DNA of 39,152 nt from an uncultured Muribaculaceae bacterium. GTDB taxonomy: Bacteria; Bacteroidota; Bacteroidia; Bacteroidales; Muribaculaceae. Location of the stretch: contig CAJUSZ010000023.1 in assembly GCA_910589425.1 (NCBI GenBank), positions 1-39,152 of the forward strand, written 5' to 3'. Positions 15,380 through 24,566 of this stretch are shown here, piece by piece. A program made the translations under genes and the position numbers. Below the pieces are notes generated by a model. That model was not told the origin of the DNA and did not search any database. It worked only from the letters and a program-made list of their open reading frames with translations. Within the stretch, counting starts at the first letter, position 1. Each line of letters starts with the position of its first letter.

Positions 15380-16414
15380 ATGCGTCGTCTGCTGTCAATC
15401 CTCGTCTGTATCTCCTCTTTCTGCCTCCTTCCCCAGGCAGCCGGACAAGGACTAATTACCGATTCGATAATCCCTCGGCCGGAGACATACAATCCATTGC
15501 GCGGCATGAAAGATTTCGCCCAGACCCTGGAAAACGGACAATCCGTGATGGTGGCATCTGAATGCGGTATCCGCGACGCGATGATCCGGGTTGATGTAGA
15601 GAATCATGGCAGCCCACTGCCCATACTCTCCGGCAGCCATTCCTGGGGTGTGATCATCAAGCAGGCCGACGGGAAATCATTCTCAGTATCTGTCAGCAAT
15701 CAGGAAACGCCCGACAATGGACTGGGCAGCACACAGGGTATCGGTATTTCCCTGCATGAATCAGACGGGAAGACTCCATTCTCAACCGTCATCCCGGGAA
15801 ACCTGAGTTCACGATGCGGACGCGAACGCATCCAGCTCTCCCGCGAATCCGGACGCTGGAGAGCCGTCGTTGCAGGGGATTCAAGGCACGATGCGGTCGA
15901 TCTTCCCATATCGTCCGGATTCAGAGTCGATTCCATCGGAGTCTTCTCAGGGAAAAAAGGGAAAATAATCCCTGTTGACATACGCATAGCCCCCTCCGTA
16001 CATCCATCCGACCTTCAGACCGGGTTATCCGACATCCAATCGCTGAAAGACCGGCTGAACAGATCAGCAGATCCGATTGAAGGATTCTGGGACATGCTCG
16101 ACTATACGGTAGACAGCAAACTTGCGTCTCTCGGTGGGAAATACAGCGTGGCGATTGTCAAGAGAAATGAACGGTATATCATCGTCTATCTTGCGGGAGC
16201 CGGCAAACGGGCCGACATTTGGAAAACAGGGATGATAAAGGGGGAATTGGTGCCGGCTTCATTCGGAGGCGTCTACGACACCGTATGGCTCGATCCGGAT
16301 ATGAAACCGGTCGGAACGATGCTGAAAGGATACGTCTCCGAATCTTCCACAATGCTCACCATACTGTTTCCCGGACTTGGCTCCACACTCAGGTTTAAAA
16401 GAGTAGCTTACTGA
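15380..16414 (+). CDS. Exported protein of unknown function
   Basis: 344 residues from the ATG at 15380. The frame is open upstream into the LysE gene, but the signal peptide MRRLLSILVCISSFCLL..AAGQ starts here. The mature part looks like a beta-sandwich or lectin-like N-terminal half (residues ~40-210, alternating short hydrophobic strands with Ser/Gly/Asp turns). The C-terminal domain (about 225-344) has W-D-M-L-D-Y-T near 254, YIIVYLAGA near 292 and a final TLRFKRV strand. I recognise no family or active site. It ends 14 bases before the convergent comF gene. The 20-base gap to the LysE gene suggests co-transcription. Confidence 0.6.
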   Translation: MRRLLSILVCISSFCLLPQAAGQGLITDSIIPRPETYNPLRGMKDFAQTLENGQSVMVASECGIRDAMIRVDVENHGSPLPILSGSHSWGVIIKQADGKSFSVSVSNQETPDNGLGSTQGIGISLHESDGKTPFSTVIPGNLSSRCGRERIQLSRESGRWRAVVAGDSRHDAVDLPISSGFRVDSIGVFSGKKGKIIPVDIRIAPSVHPSDLQTGLSDIQSLKDRLNRSADPIEGFWDMLDYTVDSKLASLGGKYSVAIVKRNERYIIVYLAGAGKRADIWKTGMIKGELVPASFGGVYDTVWLDPDMKPVGTMLKGYVSESSTMLTILFPGLGSTLRFKRVAY

Positions 16415-16428
16415 AACATCCGGCCGAT

Positions 16429-17139
16429 CTACGACGGCATGGTGCAGGCAAGCGTCAGCACGGAGATGCGGCACGTCGGGGCAAGCATTCCGATCACCCG
16501 GGCGCAAGCCCTGAGAGTTGATCCCGTGGTACAGACATCATCAATCAGCAGAATGTGCCGGCCATCAAGTTCTTCAGGATTTCTGAGACTGAAAACACCT
16601 TCAAGATTCCGTTTCCGCTGCTCGGGAGTCTTTCCTGTCTGCGTCCCGTGCGCCCGCCGGGCATAAAGAGACCTCACAACCGGAACTGAACATATCTCCC
16701 CCAGCCCTTCGGCAAGCAATTCCACCTGATTGTAGCCTCTTCTCATGCGGCGTAGAAAATGCACAGGCACAGGCACTATCATGTCAATTCCGTACATAAA
16801 TCCGGAAGTGGCGATACGCCGGCCCATCTCCCGGCCGAATTCCAAGGCCAGCGAAGGCTGATGGTTATACTTGAAATCATGAATGCCTCTGGCCAACGGC
16901 GTGTCGCGTACATAATAAAACAAAGCGGCCGCCTGAACGACATTTCTCTCGGCGCCCAGTCTGTCAAGCATTGGATTCGGGATCCGGCGATGATAGCCGG
17001 TGGCCGGCAGCCTGTACCGGCACAGATTGCATATCATCTTCTCCCCATCCGACAGATGGCCTCCGCAAAGACGGCATACATCGGGGACGAACAGTTGCAG
17101 GATCCCCCTCAGCATCGACGGCACAACCCCTTTCATCAT
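16429..17139 (-). CDS. comF: ComF-family amidophosphoribosyltransferase-like protein
   Basis: 236 residues. The N-terminus has a zinc-finger-like pair of CxxC motifs: C22, C25 and C37, C40. The C-terminal type I phosphoribosyltransferase domain carries the PRPP loop LIDDVCTTGST at about 198-208, and the PVPVHFLRRMRRGYNQ segment near 121-136 is characteristic of ComF. ComF proteins take part in natural DNA uptake or DNA repair in several bacteria; the exact reaction is unsettled. The start overlaps the recX stop by 4 bases, so it is the last gene of the hflX-DUF4954-prmC-recX-comF operon. Confidence 0.9.
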   Translation of the reverse strand: MMKGVVPSMLRGILQLFVPDVCRLCGGHLSDGEKMICNLCRYRLPATGYHRRIPNPMLDRLGAERNVVQAAALFYYVRDTPLARGIHDFKYNHQPSLALEFGREMGRRIATSGFMYGIDMIVPVPVHFLRRMRRGYNQVELLAEGLGEICSVPVVRSLYARRAHGTQTGKTPEQRKRNLEGVFSLRNPEELDGRHILLIDDVCTTGSTLRACARVIGMLAPTCRISVLTLACTMPS

Positions 17140-17606
17140 TCATCAAGGCTCCTTATGGCCTTGGCGATGAGATCAAGCTCGTAGCCACGCGATGCGAGCG
17201 ACCTGAACACCTTGTTTCTTTCCGCGAAATCAGAAAGGTCATATCCTTTGGACTTTGCCCGTGCTGCTTTCATAAGAGCCGTCCAGTATTCATCGTCGTC
17301 AATCCCCGACAATGCCTCGGACGCCAGCGACTGGCCTACACCCTTCGAGGCAAGCGCCATTCTTATCTTACGCCTTCCCCACAAAGCGAATCTAACCTTG
17401 TCATTGACAAAAGCACGGGCAAACCGCGCGTCGTCGACAAACCGGTCTGCCTGAAGGCGGGCGAGAATCTTTTCCACATCGGATGCCGCCATCCCCTTGC
17501 GGCGCAGTTTCTCACGGATCTCCCCCGACGACTGCTCGGAACGGGCACACAGATCCATCATGCGGAGCAACATGGCGTCGGCCGAGACATTCTTCCCCCG
17601 TATCAT
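17136..17606 (-). CDS. recX: RecX regulator of RecA
   Basis: 156 residues, all helical, with the three tandem three-helix repeats of RecX. Key stretches are SGEIREKLRRKG (first repeat), ILARLQADRFVDDARFARAFVNDK with the conserved 'D..fa..fv' signature near 46-70, and WGRRKIRMALASKGV in the second repeat. RecX binds RecA filaments and limits their growth. The gene overlaps both neighbours by 4 bases (ATGA type), indicating translational coupling between prmC and comF. Confidence 0.92.
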   Translation of the reverse strand: MIRGKNVSADAMLLRMMDLCARSEQSSGEIREKLRRKGMAASDVEKILARLQADRFVDDARFARAFVNDKVRFALWGRRKIRMALASKGVGQSLASEALSGIDDDEYWTALMKAARAKSKGYDLSDFAERNKVFRSLASRGYELDLIAKAIRSLDE

Positions 17607-18490
17607 TCCTTATCTGTCTTAAGCGCTGTTACAAACCTGTTCTTTCCGTGTATGTCCGTATGGATCCGCACCATTCCCATGCCGTGGTCTTCAAGCAAAC
17701 CGACGACATCCGCCGCATACACCGGATTGATCTCAAGATAAAGGCGGCCGCCGTCCCTGAGTCCGCGCGATGCGATACGCGCCAATGGCCTGTAGAACAT
17801 CAGCGGATCGTCGTCAGGCACGAATAGCGCCATCCGCGGCTCATAGTCTTTCACGGTGCTTTCCATCAGGCTTTCCTCTCTCTCGCAGATGTAGGGCGGA
17901 TTGCTCACAATTATGTCATACTTGCCTTCATCGGGAACAAAGTCTGTCATGTCGGCCATCTCAAACGCCACATCCGCCCGGAGAGTCCGCGCGTTCATAC
18001 GTGCCACATCCAAGGCTCCGGACGAGAGATCAATCCCTTCAACGTGAGGAAATCTGAGATTCCGCGCCAACGCGATAGAAATGCACCCGGATCCGGCAGC
18101 CACATCAAGCACATTCAGATCCGCCCTGTCGCCGGCCTCGTCCACTATCATGTCCACAAGCTCGGCTGTCTCCGGCCGGGGGATAAGCACACGCTGATCG
18201 ACCTTTAGCCACATCCCGTAGAAATAAGCTTCCCCAGTGGCATACTGCACCGGGACTCCAAGCTTAACCTTGTCAAGTATCTCCGAGATCTCTTTCCACA
18301 CAAACTCCGACAGACACTGGTCATCGTGGATAAGCATCTGCGTGCGGCCCCATCCTTTGAGATGGTGGAATATCATTTCCGCTATAGCCTTGGCCTCACC
18401 ATTGCCGACCATCGGAGAGAGATCGGACACTATCTTCCCGGCCGCCTTCCTGACAGTCATCCCTCCATCACGGTTTCTTTCCATAATCAT
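17603..18490 (-). CDS. prmC: Peptide chain release factor N5-glutamine methyltransferase
   Basis: 295 residues. It methylates the GGQ glutamine of release factors using S-adenosylmethionine. The N-terminal helical domain is followed by LIPRPETAELV (102-112), the SAM-binding motif VLDVAAGSGCISIAL (127-141) and the catalytic NPPY (197-200) in SNPPYICERE. The start ATG (18490-18488) shares one base with the preceding gene's TGA, a TGATG coupling signal. Another in-frame ATG ten codons on (18460) begins MTVRKAAGKI and could be the real start. It overlaps recX by 4 bases downstream. Confidence 0.95.
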   Translation of the reverse strand: MIMERNRDGGMTVRKAAGKIVSDLSPMVGNGEAKAIAEMIFHHLKGWGRTQMLIHDDQCLSEFVWKEISEILDKVKLGVPVQYATGEAYFYGMWLKVDQRVLIPRPETAELVDMIVDEAGDRADLNVLDVAAGSGCISIALARNLRFPHVEGIDLSSGALDVARMNARTLRADVAFEMADMTDFVPDEGKYDIIVSNPPYICEREESLMESTVKDYEPRMALFVPDDDPLMFYRPLARIASRGLRDGGRLYLEINPVYAADVVGLLEDHGMGMVRIHTDIHGKNRFVTALKTDKE

Positions 18491-20256
18491 CAGAGTGAAA
18501 GCATGGCATTCTCTTCAGAAAGGCTTTCAAGATAGCTTTTCCTATCCTCCTCGATCATCCTGTCGAATTCAGCCGCCCCAGCCTCGATCTCGGCCGGAGA
18601 GCGCGTTGCCCACGAGGAGAGCGCGTTGCCTATCCAGTTCATCTCCAGTTCAGTGTATCGTTCGTGGCATTCCGTGAAGACGTCCTCCATCTGCTCTATT
18701 GTCCGCGCCTGCATGGCCCGCTCAAGGTATTTCCTGCTCACGAACTGACCGGCTATGTCGAGCCATTCATCAGCCTCCTCGCCTGTCCCCCCGGGGAAAG
18801 CCATTCCTCCGAGTTTGATATGCAGATATTTGCATATACCGAGCGAATAAAAGCGATAGGCCCGTTCGAGGTTGCTCACACGCAACTTCAATCCCTTGTA
18901 ACGCACAAACCGGTCGTCGTCGGCACGCTGCTTGCGCAGGCCGTCTATCAGCGGCAAGGCCCGAGCCATTGCCCCGACCGTAACAGGATTCAGCACCTCG
19001 AAGTTTATCCTGTCGTGAAGGGGAAGCTTGCGTTTCGCCCGCCTCTCGCGCAGAGGCCATTTCTTCTCGTCGCGGAGCAATCCGCTGCTGCGCAGCATGA
19101 TCCCCGGCACTACGATCGTCCCTCCACGTTCGTCGCCGAAGAGATATGAGAAGGGAAAATCCGAACTGTCGGGATGCATCTTGTGGTCGCCGACAAGAAG
19201 CGAGAACGCACCGATCTTGGCTCCCCACATCACATAGCTGCCGCTCGAAGTCTTGACTCCGCGCTCCATTATACCCCAATGCACAGGCCCCATCTTGTAA
19301 AGATGATTGCTTTGGTTCGATCCGCTTCCGGCATTCATGAATTGCGTGAAACTGCTGATCAGCAACGTGGACTTATGCATGGTAGTGGTATAGGGGCCTG
19401 CAAAAAGCGCGCACCCTTCGCCATTCTCACATGTCGAATTGGCGAAAAACAGCGAGTCGTGAGCCGTGAACCCTTTATCGAGCCTGGCTCCTTGACCGAC
19501 ATACACATTTTCCATCACAGCACCGCCTGCCACACAGCCATCCTCGACAATGAAATGCTCCGCTTTGACATCAGCTCCGATATAAGCCAGAGCTTTACCG
19601 GGAGCGGCATTATTTATCACGGAGCCATCTATCAGGGATGACGCCCCGTCGATGACCACCTCATCGCCTACATATACGTTCCGGATAAGCCGGGTGTTGC
19701 GGACCGTGGCTCCAGTGCCGATCCTGCCCTCAAGAGGATGGGCTTCAATGCGGCTTTCCACCATCGGGATAAGGTTTCCGGACGCCCATTTGGGCTTTCT
19801 CGCCATGAGTACGGCGATCTGGGCCGACAGACCCGGATAGATCACCACCGGACGCGATCCTGTCTCGTCGAGGACATTGACATGCGTGCCGAGGCCGCAA
19901 GGAGCCTCGGGCTCATATTCCATAAGCCCGACATTCTCTATACGCACATTCTCTCCTGTCTCATATCCCCGGATAGCCACGCCGATGTTGCGCACCACGG
20001 TGCCTCCTCCGAGCGAGCAGTTCTCCAATGTGGCGTTTTCCATCATGGGGATTCCTCCGCCGGAAGAGACAAGAGGGCCGAACACCACCCTGCCCACGAA
20101 ATTGACATTGCGCACAAGGGTTAGATCCACGTCCCCCCTCAGACCGATCAGCTCCCAGTCGGCCGAAGAGCAACCCTGCTGCTCAAGCTGGCGGCGCTCC
20201 CACCATTGAAGGCGACGCTCCCCGGGATGTTTAGCCAAGTTCTCCATCCTCGTCAT
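18490..20256 (-). CDS. DUF4954 family left-handed beta-helix protein
   Basis: 588 residues from ATG 20256; a second ATG three codons later (20247) is equally possible, and the longer open frame lies inside hflX. The large N-terminal part (about 55-330) is made of hexapeptide-like repeats, e.g. 'VRNIGVAIRG', 'ENVRIENVGLM', 'IGTGATVRNTRLI', 'NVYVGDEVVIDGA', typical of left-handed beta-helix nucleotide-sugar acyl/nucleotidyl-transferases. A helical C-terminal part (about 430-588) follows. DUF4954 proteins are widespread in Bacteroidales and have no proven reaction; the fold suggests sugar-nucleotide or acyl transfer. Position in a hflX-prmC-recX operon gives no pathway clue. Confidence 0.85.
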   Translation of the reverse strand: MTRMENLAKHPGERRLQWWERRQLEQQGCSSADWELIGLRGDVDLTLVRNVNFVGRVVFGPLVSSGGGIPMMENATLENCSLGGGTVVRNIGVAIRGYETGENVRIENVGLMEYEPEAPCGLGTHVNVLDETGSRPVVIYPGLSAQIAVLMARKPKWASGNLIPMVESRIEAHPLEGRIGTGATVRNTRLIRNVYVGDEVVIDGASSLIDGSVINNAAPGKALAYIGADVKAEHFIVEDGCVAGGAVMENVYVGQGARLDKGFTAHDSLFFANSTCENGEGCALFAGPYTTTMHKSTLLISSFTQFMNAGSGSNQSNHLYKMGPVHWGIMERGVKTSSGSYVMWGAKIGAFSLLVGDHKMHPDSSDFPFSYLFGDERGGTIVVPGIMLRSSGLLRDEKKWPLRERRAKRKLPLHDRINFEVLNPVTVGAMARALPLIDGLRKQRADDDRFVRYKGLKLRVSNLERAYRFYSLGICKYLHIKLGGMAFPGGTGEEADEWLDIAGQFVSRKYLERAMQARTIEQMEDVFTECHERYTELEMNWIGNALSSWATRSPAEIEAGAAEFDRMIEEDRKSYLESLSEENAMLSL

Positions 20257-21460
20257 ATTTTTGGTATAGAAAATCATTGTATGGGAAGCGTTCCGAATGG
20301 ATTTCCCTCGCCTTGTTGTAAAGCATCTGCTTGAGTTCGTCGATATTCTCACGCTCCTTTGCGGAGATGAACACGCAGTCATTGTTCATGCGTGCCATCC
20401 ACGTCTGCCTGAACTCTTCGAGCGGGATGTTCTCCCGCGTGCGGGGCGTGAGATCGTCGGGATCCTTCGGTGTATACTTAAACGCATCGATCTTATTGAA
20501 CACAAGGATCATCGGTTTGTCGCTCGCTCCGCATACTTCCTGAAGCGTGCGGTTGACAACCTCGATCTGTTCCTCAAACTGCGGATGACTGACATCCACC
20601 ACATGAACCAGCAGATCCGCCTCGCGCACCTCGTCGAGAGTCGACTTGAATGAATCGACAAGATGGGTCGGCAGCTTGCGGATAAAACCTACGGTGTCGG
20701 TCAGAAGAAACGGAAGATTGTCTATCACCACCTTGCGGACCGTGGTGTCGAGCGTAGCGAAAAGCTTGTTCTCCGCAAACACATCGCTCTTGCTCAGAAG
20801 ATTCATCAGCGTGGATTTGCCCACATTGGTATATCCGACAAGTGCCACACGTGTCAGTTTACCACGGTTCTTACGCTGCAGGTTTTTCTGTCTGTCTATA
20901 TCCTTGAGTTCGCTCTTCAGCCGTGAGATCTTGTCGAGGATTATCCTTCGGTCTGTCTCGATCTGGGTCTCACCCGGACCGCGCATTCCTATGCCGCCGC
21001 GCTGACGTTCGAGGTGAGTCCACATGCGTGTCAGCCTCGGCAGAAGATACTGATACTGGGCAAGCTCGACCTGAGTCCTTGCAGTCGCTGTCTGGGCACG
21101 TTTCGCGAAGATGTCGAGTATCAGGCTGGTACGGTCGAGAATCTTCACCTTCAGTTCCTTCTCAATATTGCTTACCTGCTTGGGACTGAGATCGTCGTCG
21201 AAGATCACGAGACCTATCCCGTTCTCCTCCACATAGTCCCGGATCTCTTCAAGTTTGCCGGTCCCCACGAATGTGCGGGGGTTGGGATAGTCGAGCTTCT
21301 GAAGAAACCTCTTTTCAGGCTCTGCCCCGGCTGTGCGCGCCAGAAAAGCAAGCTCGTCGAGATATTCATTCGCTTTGACCTCATTCTGCTGCTGCGTAAC
21401 GAGGCCTACCAACACCGTGCGCTCGTTGGATTCATCAGTGATTATATTGTCTTCAATCAT
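20231..21460 (-). CDS. hflX: Ribosome-associated GTPase HflX
   Basis: 409 residues. The N-terminal HflX domain (about 12-110) contains NPRTFVGTGKLEEI. A coiled-coil linker includes the signature GGIGMRGPGETQIETDRR (155-172). The GTPase domain has the P-loop GYTNVGKST (209-217), DTVGF (switch II) and NKID. HflX splits stalled or hibernating ribosomes after stress. The gene is the first of the minus-strand operon, and a -7 box TAACTTTG lies about 60 bases upstream (21527-21520). Its 3' end overlaps the start of the DUF4954 gene. Confidence 0.95.
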   Translation of the reverse strand: MIEDNIITDESNERTVLVGLVTQQQNEVKANEYLDELAFLARTAGAEPEKRFLQKLDYPNPRTFVGTGKLEEIRDYVEENGIGLVIFDDDLSPKQVSNIEKELKVKILDRTSLILDIFAKRAQTATARTQVELAQYQYLLPRLTRMWTHLERQRGGIGMRGPGETQIETDRRIILDKISRLKSELKDIDRQKNLQRKNRGKLTRVALVGYTNVGKSTLMNLLSKSDVFAENKLFATLDTTVRKVVIDNLPFLLTDTVGFIRKLPTHLVDSFKSTLDEVREADLLVHVVDVSHPQFEEQIEVVNRTLQEVCGASDKPMILVFNKIDAFKYTPKDPDDLTPRTRENIPLEEFRQTWMARMNNDCVFISAKERENIDELKQMLYNKAREIHSERFPYNDFLYQKYDEDGELG

Positions 21461-21519
21461 TGTCTATGAGCTTTATGAATGCCTGACCGGAAACAGACCC
21501 GGAATATGGCAATCCGTTA

Positions 21520-21527
21520 CAAAGTTA
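21520..21527 (-). promoter_or_regulatory. -7 element upstream of hflX
   Basis: TAACTTTG on the minus strand matches the Bacteroidota -7 consensus, 60 bases before the hflX ATG. No clear -33 TTTG lies 20 bases upstream, so this is a partial match. I did not find a convincing ribD promoter in the remaining gap up to 21719. Confidence 0.5.
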
Positions 21528-21719
21528 ACAAATTCCCACGGTTTTAAGAGTGCGTTTAAAAATAATTAACCAAACTTTGTCCAAACTCCGACAAATCCTC
21601 TGTCAGACAGGCCGGACAGTTCCGTTTTTTTAACCTTCCGACTGCAACATTGCCACGCCGCGCCCGTTCTCTTATCGGAATAAAGAGCCTGTTTAACAAT
21701 AAATGGAAAATCCGGAATC

Positions 21720-22751
21720 ATGACCGAAATCAGCACAGACCTCCGCGACGCCGACCGCATATTCATGTCGCGCGCACTCCAGCTCGCCGCCTGCGGAGCC
21801 GGTTTTGTAAGCCCTAACCCGATGGTAGGCGCGGTGATAGTGGCGCCCGACGGCAGGATCATCGGCGAGGGATGGCACCGCCGCTTCGGAGGCCCTCACG
21901 CCGAAGTCAACGCGGTAGCCTCAGTGAAAGAATCCGACCGCCGTCTGATTCCGCAGAGTACCATCTACGTAACACTCGAACCCTGTTCACACTACGGCAA
22001 GACACCGCCATGCGCCAAGCTTCTCGCCGAATGCAGGTTCAAGCGTGTTGTGGCGGCGATGGTGGATCCCAACCCCAAGGTTGCCGGACGCGGAATCAAC
22101 ATGCTCGTGGAAGCCGGCATCGAAGTGGAGTGCGGGATTATGGAGGACGAGGCAAGACAGCTTAACCGGCGCTTTATCACGGCCCAGCGCGAAGGGCGGC
22201 CGTGGATACAGCTGAAATGGTGCGAGAGCGCCGACGGCTTCATCGGCAAGACCGACAGCGCGGGAAATCCTTTGCCTGTCAGGCTCTCTACGCCGCTTAC
22301 ATCTGTGTGGATGCACCGCGAGCGGACAATGGCCGATGCTATAGTCGTCGGATCAGGCACAGCCCTGTCCGACAGGCCGAGGCTCACACCCAGACTATGG
22401 CCCGGACGCAGCCCCCTACGCGTAGTGGCCGACCGCAGGAAACGCATCGACCTGGACTCGCTTTTCCCCGACGGCAAAGCCATAAGGATCGGGGACGGTG
22501 GGGAATCTCTTCCCGAAGCCGTGGCCCGCATCGGCAAAGACCACAGTGTCGGTGCGATTATGGTAGAGGGCGGAGCCACACTCATGCAGGCCTTCATTGA
22601 CCAGAACCTTTTCGACGAAATCCGCATCGAACGCTCCCCCCTCCGTTTAGGCGGAGGAGTTCCTGCGCCGCGCTTGCATCCCGGGCAAGCCACGGAAGAA
22701 TCTGCCTTTATCTTTCCCGACCGCACCTCGGTCAGAGTCCTGAGGCGTTAA
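21720..22751 (+). CDS. ribD: Bifunctional riboflavin deaminase/reductase
   Basis: 343 residues. The N-terminal cytidine-deaminase-like domain deaminates the pyrimidine intermediate; its zinc ligands are H60 in HAE (60-62), C89 in LEPCSHYGKTPPC and C98. The C-terminal RibD_C reductase domain (about 152-343) begins RPWIQLKWCESADGFIG and contains VEGGATLMQAF, a conserved NADPH-site loop. Together they catalyse the second and third steps of riboflavin synthesis. The gene is transcribed away from hflX and is separated from the next gene by about 170 bases with a probable new promoter. Confidence 0.95.
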   Translation: MTEISTDLRDADRIFMSRALQLAACGAGFVSPNPMVGAVIVAPDGRIIGEGWHRRFGGPHAEVNAVASVKESDRRLIPQSTIYVTLEPCSHYGKTPPCAKLLAECRFKRVVAAMVDPNPKVAGRGINMLVEAGIEVECGIMEDEARQLNRRFITAQREGRPWIQLKWCESADGFIGKTDSAGNPLPVRLSTPLTSVWMHRERTMADAIVVGSGTALSDRPRLTPRLWPGRSPLRVVADRRKRIDLDSLFPDGKAIRIGDGGESLPEAVARIGKDHSVGAIMVEGGATLMQAFIDQNLFDEIRIERSPLRLGGGVPAPRLHPGQATEESAFIFPDRTSVRVLRR

Positions 22752-22819
22752 AAATAGATAAAAAACGCCACGCAAGGAATTTCCGACGCCGAAATAGCCG
22801 ATATTTTCACAAATTATGC

Positions 22820-22827
22820 TAATTTTG
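22820..22827 (+). promoter_or_regulatory. -7 element upstream of the envelope-gene block
   Basis: TAATTTTG matches the -7 consensus. If used, transcription starts near 22834, too close to the upstream GTG at 22842 and arguing for the later GTG at 22923 as the start of the DUF6242 gene. A -33 TTTG is not evident. Confidence 0.45.
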
Positions 22828-22922
22828 CAGGTTGAAACATAGTGCGCGTATCCGCTCATGCGGCTTCGGGCATCGATAACTCAATCCTCAACAACCTAAC
22901 AGCCAAAACATTGACATCTTCA

Positions 22923-24470
22923 GTGAAGACAAACAGATACCACCAACCGGGCAGTCTTTTAAGAGCAGCCGTCATTCCGCTGGCCATTCTCCCGGCGGCA
23001 CTCATCATGCCTGCCTGCAACAAGGAGAGCGACGACGAGCCGGAACAGACCACTACCGCGGCCAACATCAATTCCGTGGCCGTCACTTCCTTCTCATTGC
23101 AGTCTGACAATTCCGTAATGCGCGGACTCGACTCAGTATTCTTTTCGATAGACTCCAAAACCGGCATAATTTTCAACGCCGACTCTCTGCCCAAAGGCAC
23201 GGATATCAAAAAGCTGAAGACCAAGATACAATTCTACAACTCGATCTCCGATGCGGAATACACCATGACCAACGGATCCCACCGGACCGGAACCTCAAAT
23301 TACCGCACATCGCCCAACGACACCATCGACTTCACCGGAGATGTCCATCTGACGGTTGTCTCTCTCGACGGCAACCACTCGCTTACATATCGTGTGAAAG
23401 TCAATGTCCACCAGATGGATCCGGACTCGCTCGCGTGGGGAGAGACCGCCGTAGCCACCCTCCCCTCGAGACTTTCCTCACCCCGGGATCAGAAGACAGT
23501 CTCTCTGGCCGACGGGGCGCTGTGCCTGGTGGAGGAAGCCGACGGGACCTTCACAGCGTCAACCATCAGCAAGTCTTCCGCCGTATGGGACAAAAAGAAG
23601 ACCACATTCCCCTCAAAGCCCGACATACGCACCCTCTGCGCCACATCAGACGCCGTATATCTTCTTGACGCGGACGGCAACCTTATAAAATCGGCCGACT
23701 CAGGAAACACATGGAGCGTCACTGGGATAAAATGGATAGCCATAACGGGCGGATATGACAACTTCATCCTCGGCGTGGCGGGAGGACAGGAAGGAATACG
23801 CCACACACACTATCCCGCTTCGTCCACACTGAAGGAATCCCCGCTCGAACCCGGATTTCCGCTTTCCGGCACAGCCGGGTTCCACACTTTTGTCAACCGC
23901 TGGGCGCCGCTGCCCACCGGCATTCTCTGCGGCGGCGAGGCCTCCGACGGCACTCTTACGGGCGCAACCTGGGCTTTCGACGGATCGAAATGGTGTGATA
24001 TTTCCGAGACTCCGCTCCCTCCCGTAACCGGAGCCACAATGTTTCCTTATTATGCATTCAGAAAAACGTCCACGAAATGGGAACTCACCGAATTCTCCGT
24101 GTGGTTGCTGATCGGCGGACGCCTGTCTGACGGCTCCCTCAACAGAAAGACATACATATCCTACGACAACGGCATCCACTGGAGGGAAGCCTCATCACAG
24201 CTCACCCTGCCGGACTTCATCCCGCCGGTCGCATTCCCCGACGCACTCGTCTCGACCGTCGAGATGACAGGATCACTGTCGGGATGGAGCCGTCTCCCTG
24301 CCCCGCGCATCCCTGTTGGAGCAAGACTCAAATACGACACCGACGGTGAAACCGTAACATGGGAATGCCCCTACATATATCTGTTCGGCGGAATCAAAGC
24401 CGACGGACAATTGTCGCCATACGTCTGGCGGGGCGCCCTCAACCGGCTCACGTTCCGGCCGATATTCTAA
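22923..24470 (+). CDS. DUF6242-type lipoprotein
   Basis: 515 residues if started at GTG 22923, which places a signal peptide (SLLRAAVIPLAILPAALIMPAC) at the N-terminus with lipidation at about Cys32. A longer frame begins with GTG 22842. There is no in-frame ATG near the 5' end. The N-terminal region (about 50-175) is an Ig-like strand-rich domain with 'VTSFSLQSDNSVM'. The rest contains kelch/BNR-like repeats ('DGNLIKSADSGNTW', 'YISYDNGIHWREA') suggesting a six- or seven-bladed propeller. DUF6242 proteins are Bacteroidales envelope proteins of unknown function. The gene heads the block that runs into the DUF6089 barrel, uppS and bamA on the same strand. Confidence 0.8.
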   Translation: MKTNRYHQPGSLLRAAVIPLAILPAALIMPACNKESDDEPEQTTTAANINSVAVTSFSLQSDNSVMRGLDSVFFSIDSKTGIIFNADSLPKGTDIKKLKTKIQFYNSISDAEYTMTNGSHRTGTSNYRTSPNDTIDFTGDVHLTVVSLDGNHSLTYRVKVNVHQMDPDSLAWGETAVATLPSRLSSPRDQKTVSLADGALCLVEEADGTFTASTISKSSAVWDKKKTTFPSKPDIRTLCATSDAVYLLDADGNLIKSADSGNTWSVTGIKWIAITGGYDNFILGVAGGQEGIRHTHYPASSTLKESPLEPGFPLSGTAGFHTFVNRWAPLPTGILCGGEASDGTLTGATWAFDGSKWCDISETPLPPVTGATMFPYYAFRKTSTKWELTEFSVWLLIGGRLSDGSLNRKTYISYDNGIHWREASSQLTLPDFIPPVAFPDALVSTVEMTGSLSGWSRLPAPRIPVGARLKYDTDGETVTWECPYIYLFGGIKADGQLSPYVWRGALNRLTFRPIF

Positions 24471-24566
24471 TTTTTCAGAACCGACAAAAACGATCCGACC
24501 ATCAGACAGACTGACAGACATATTCTCAGATCGCCGCTGCTGCGCCGCATCCTCCTTGCCCTCGCC

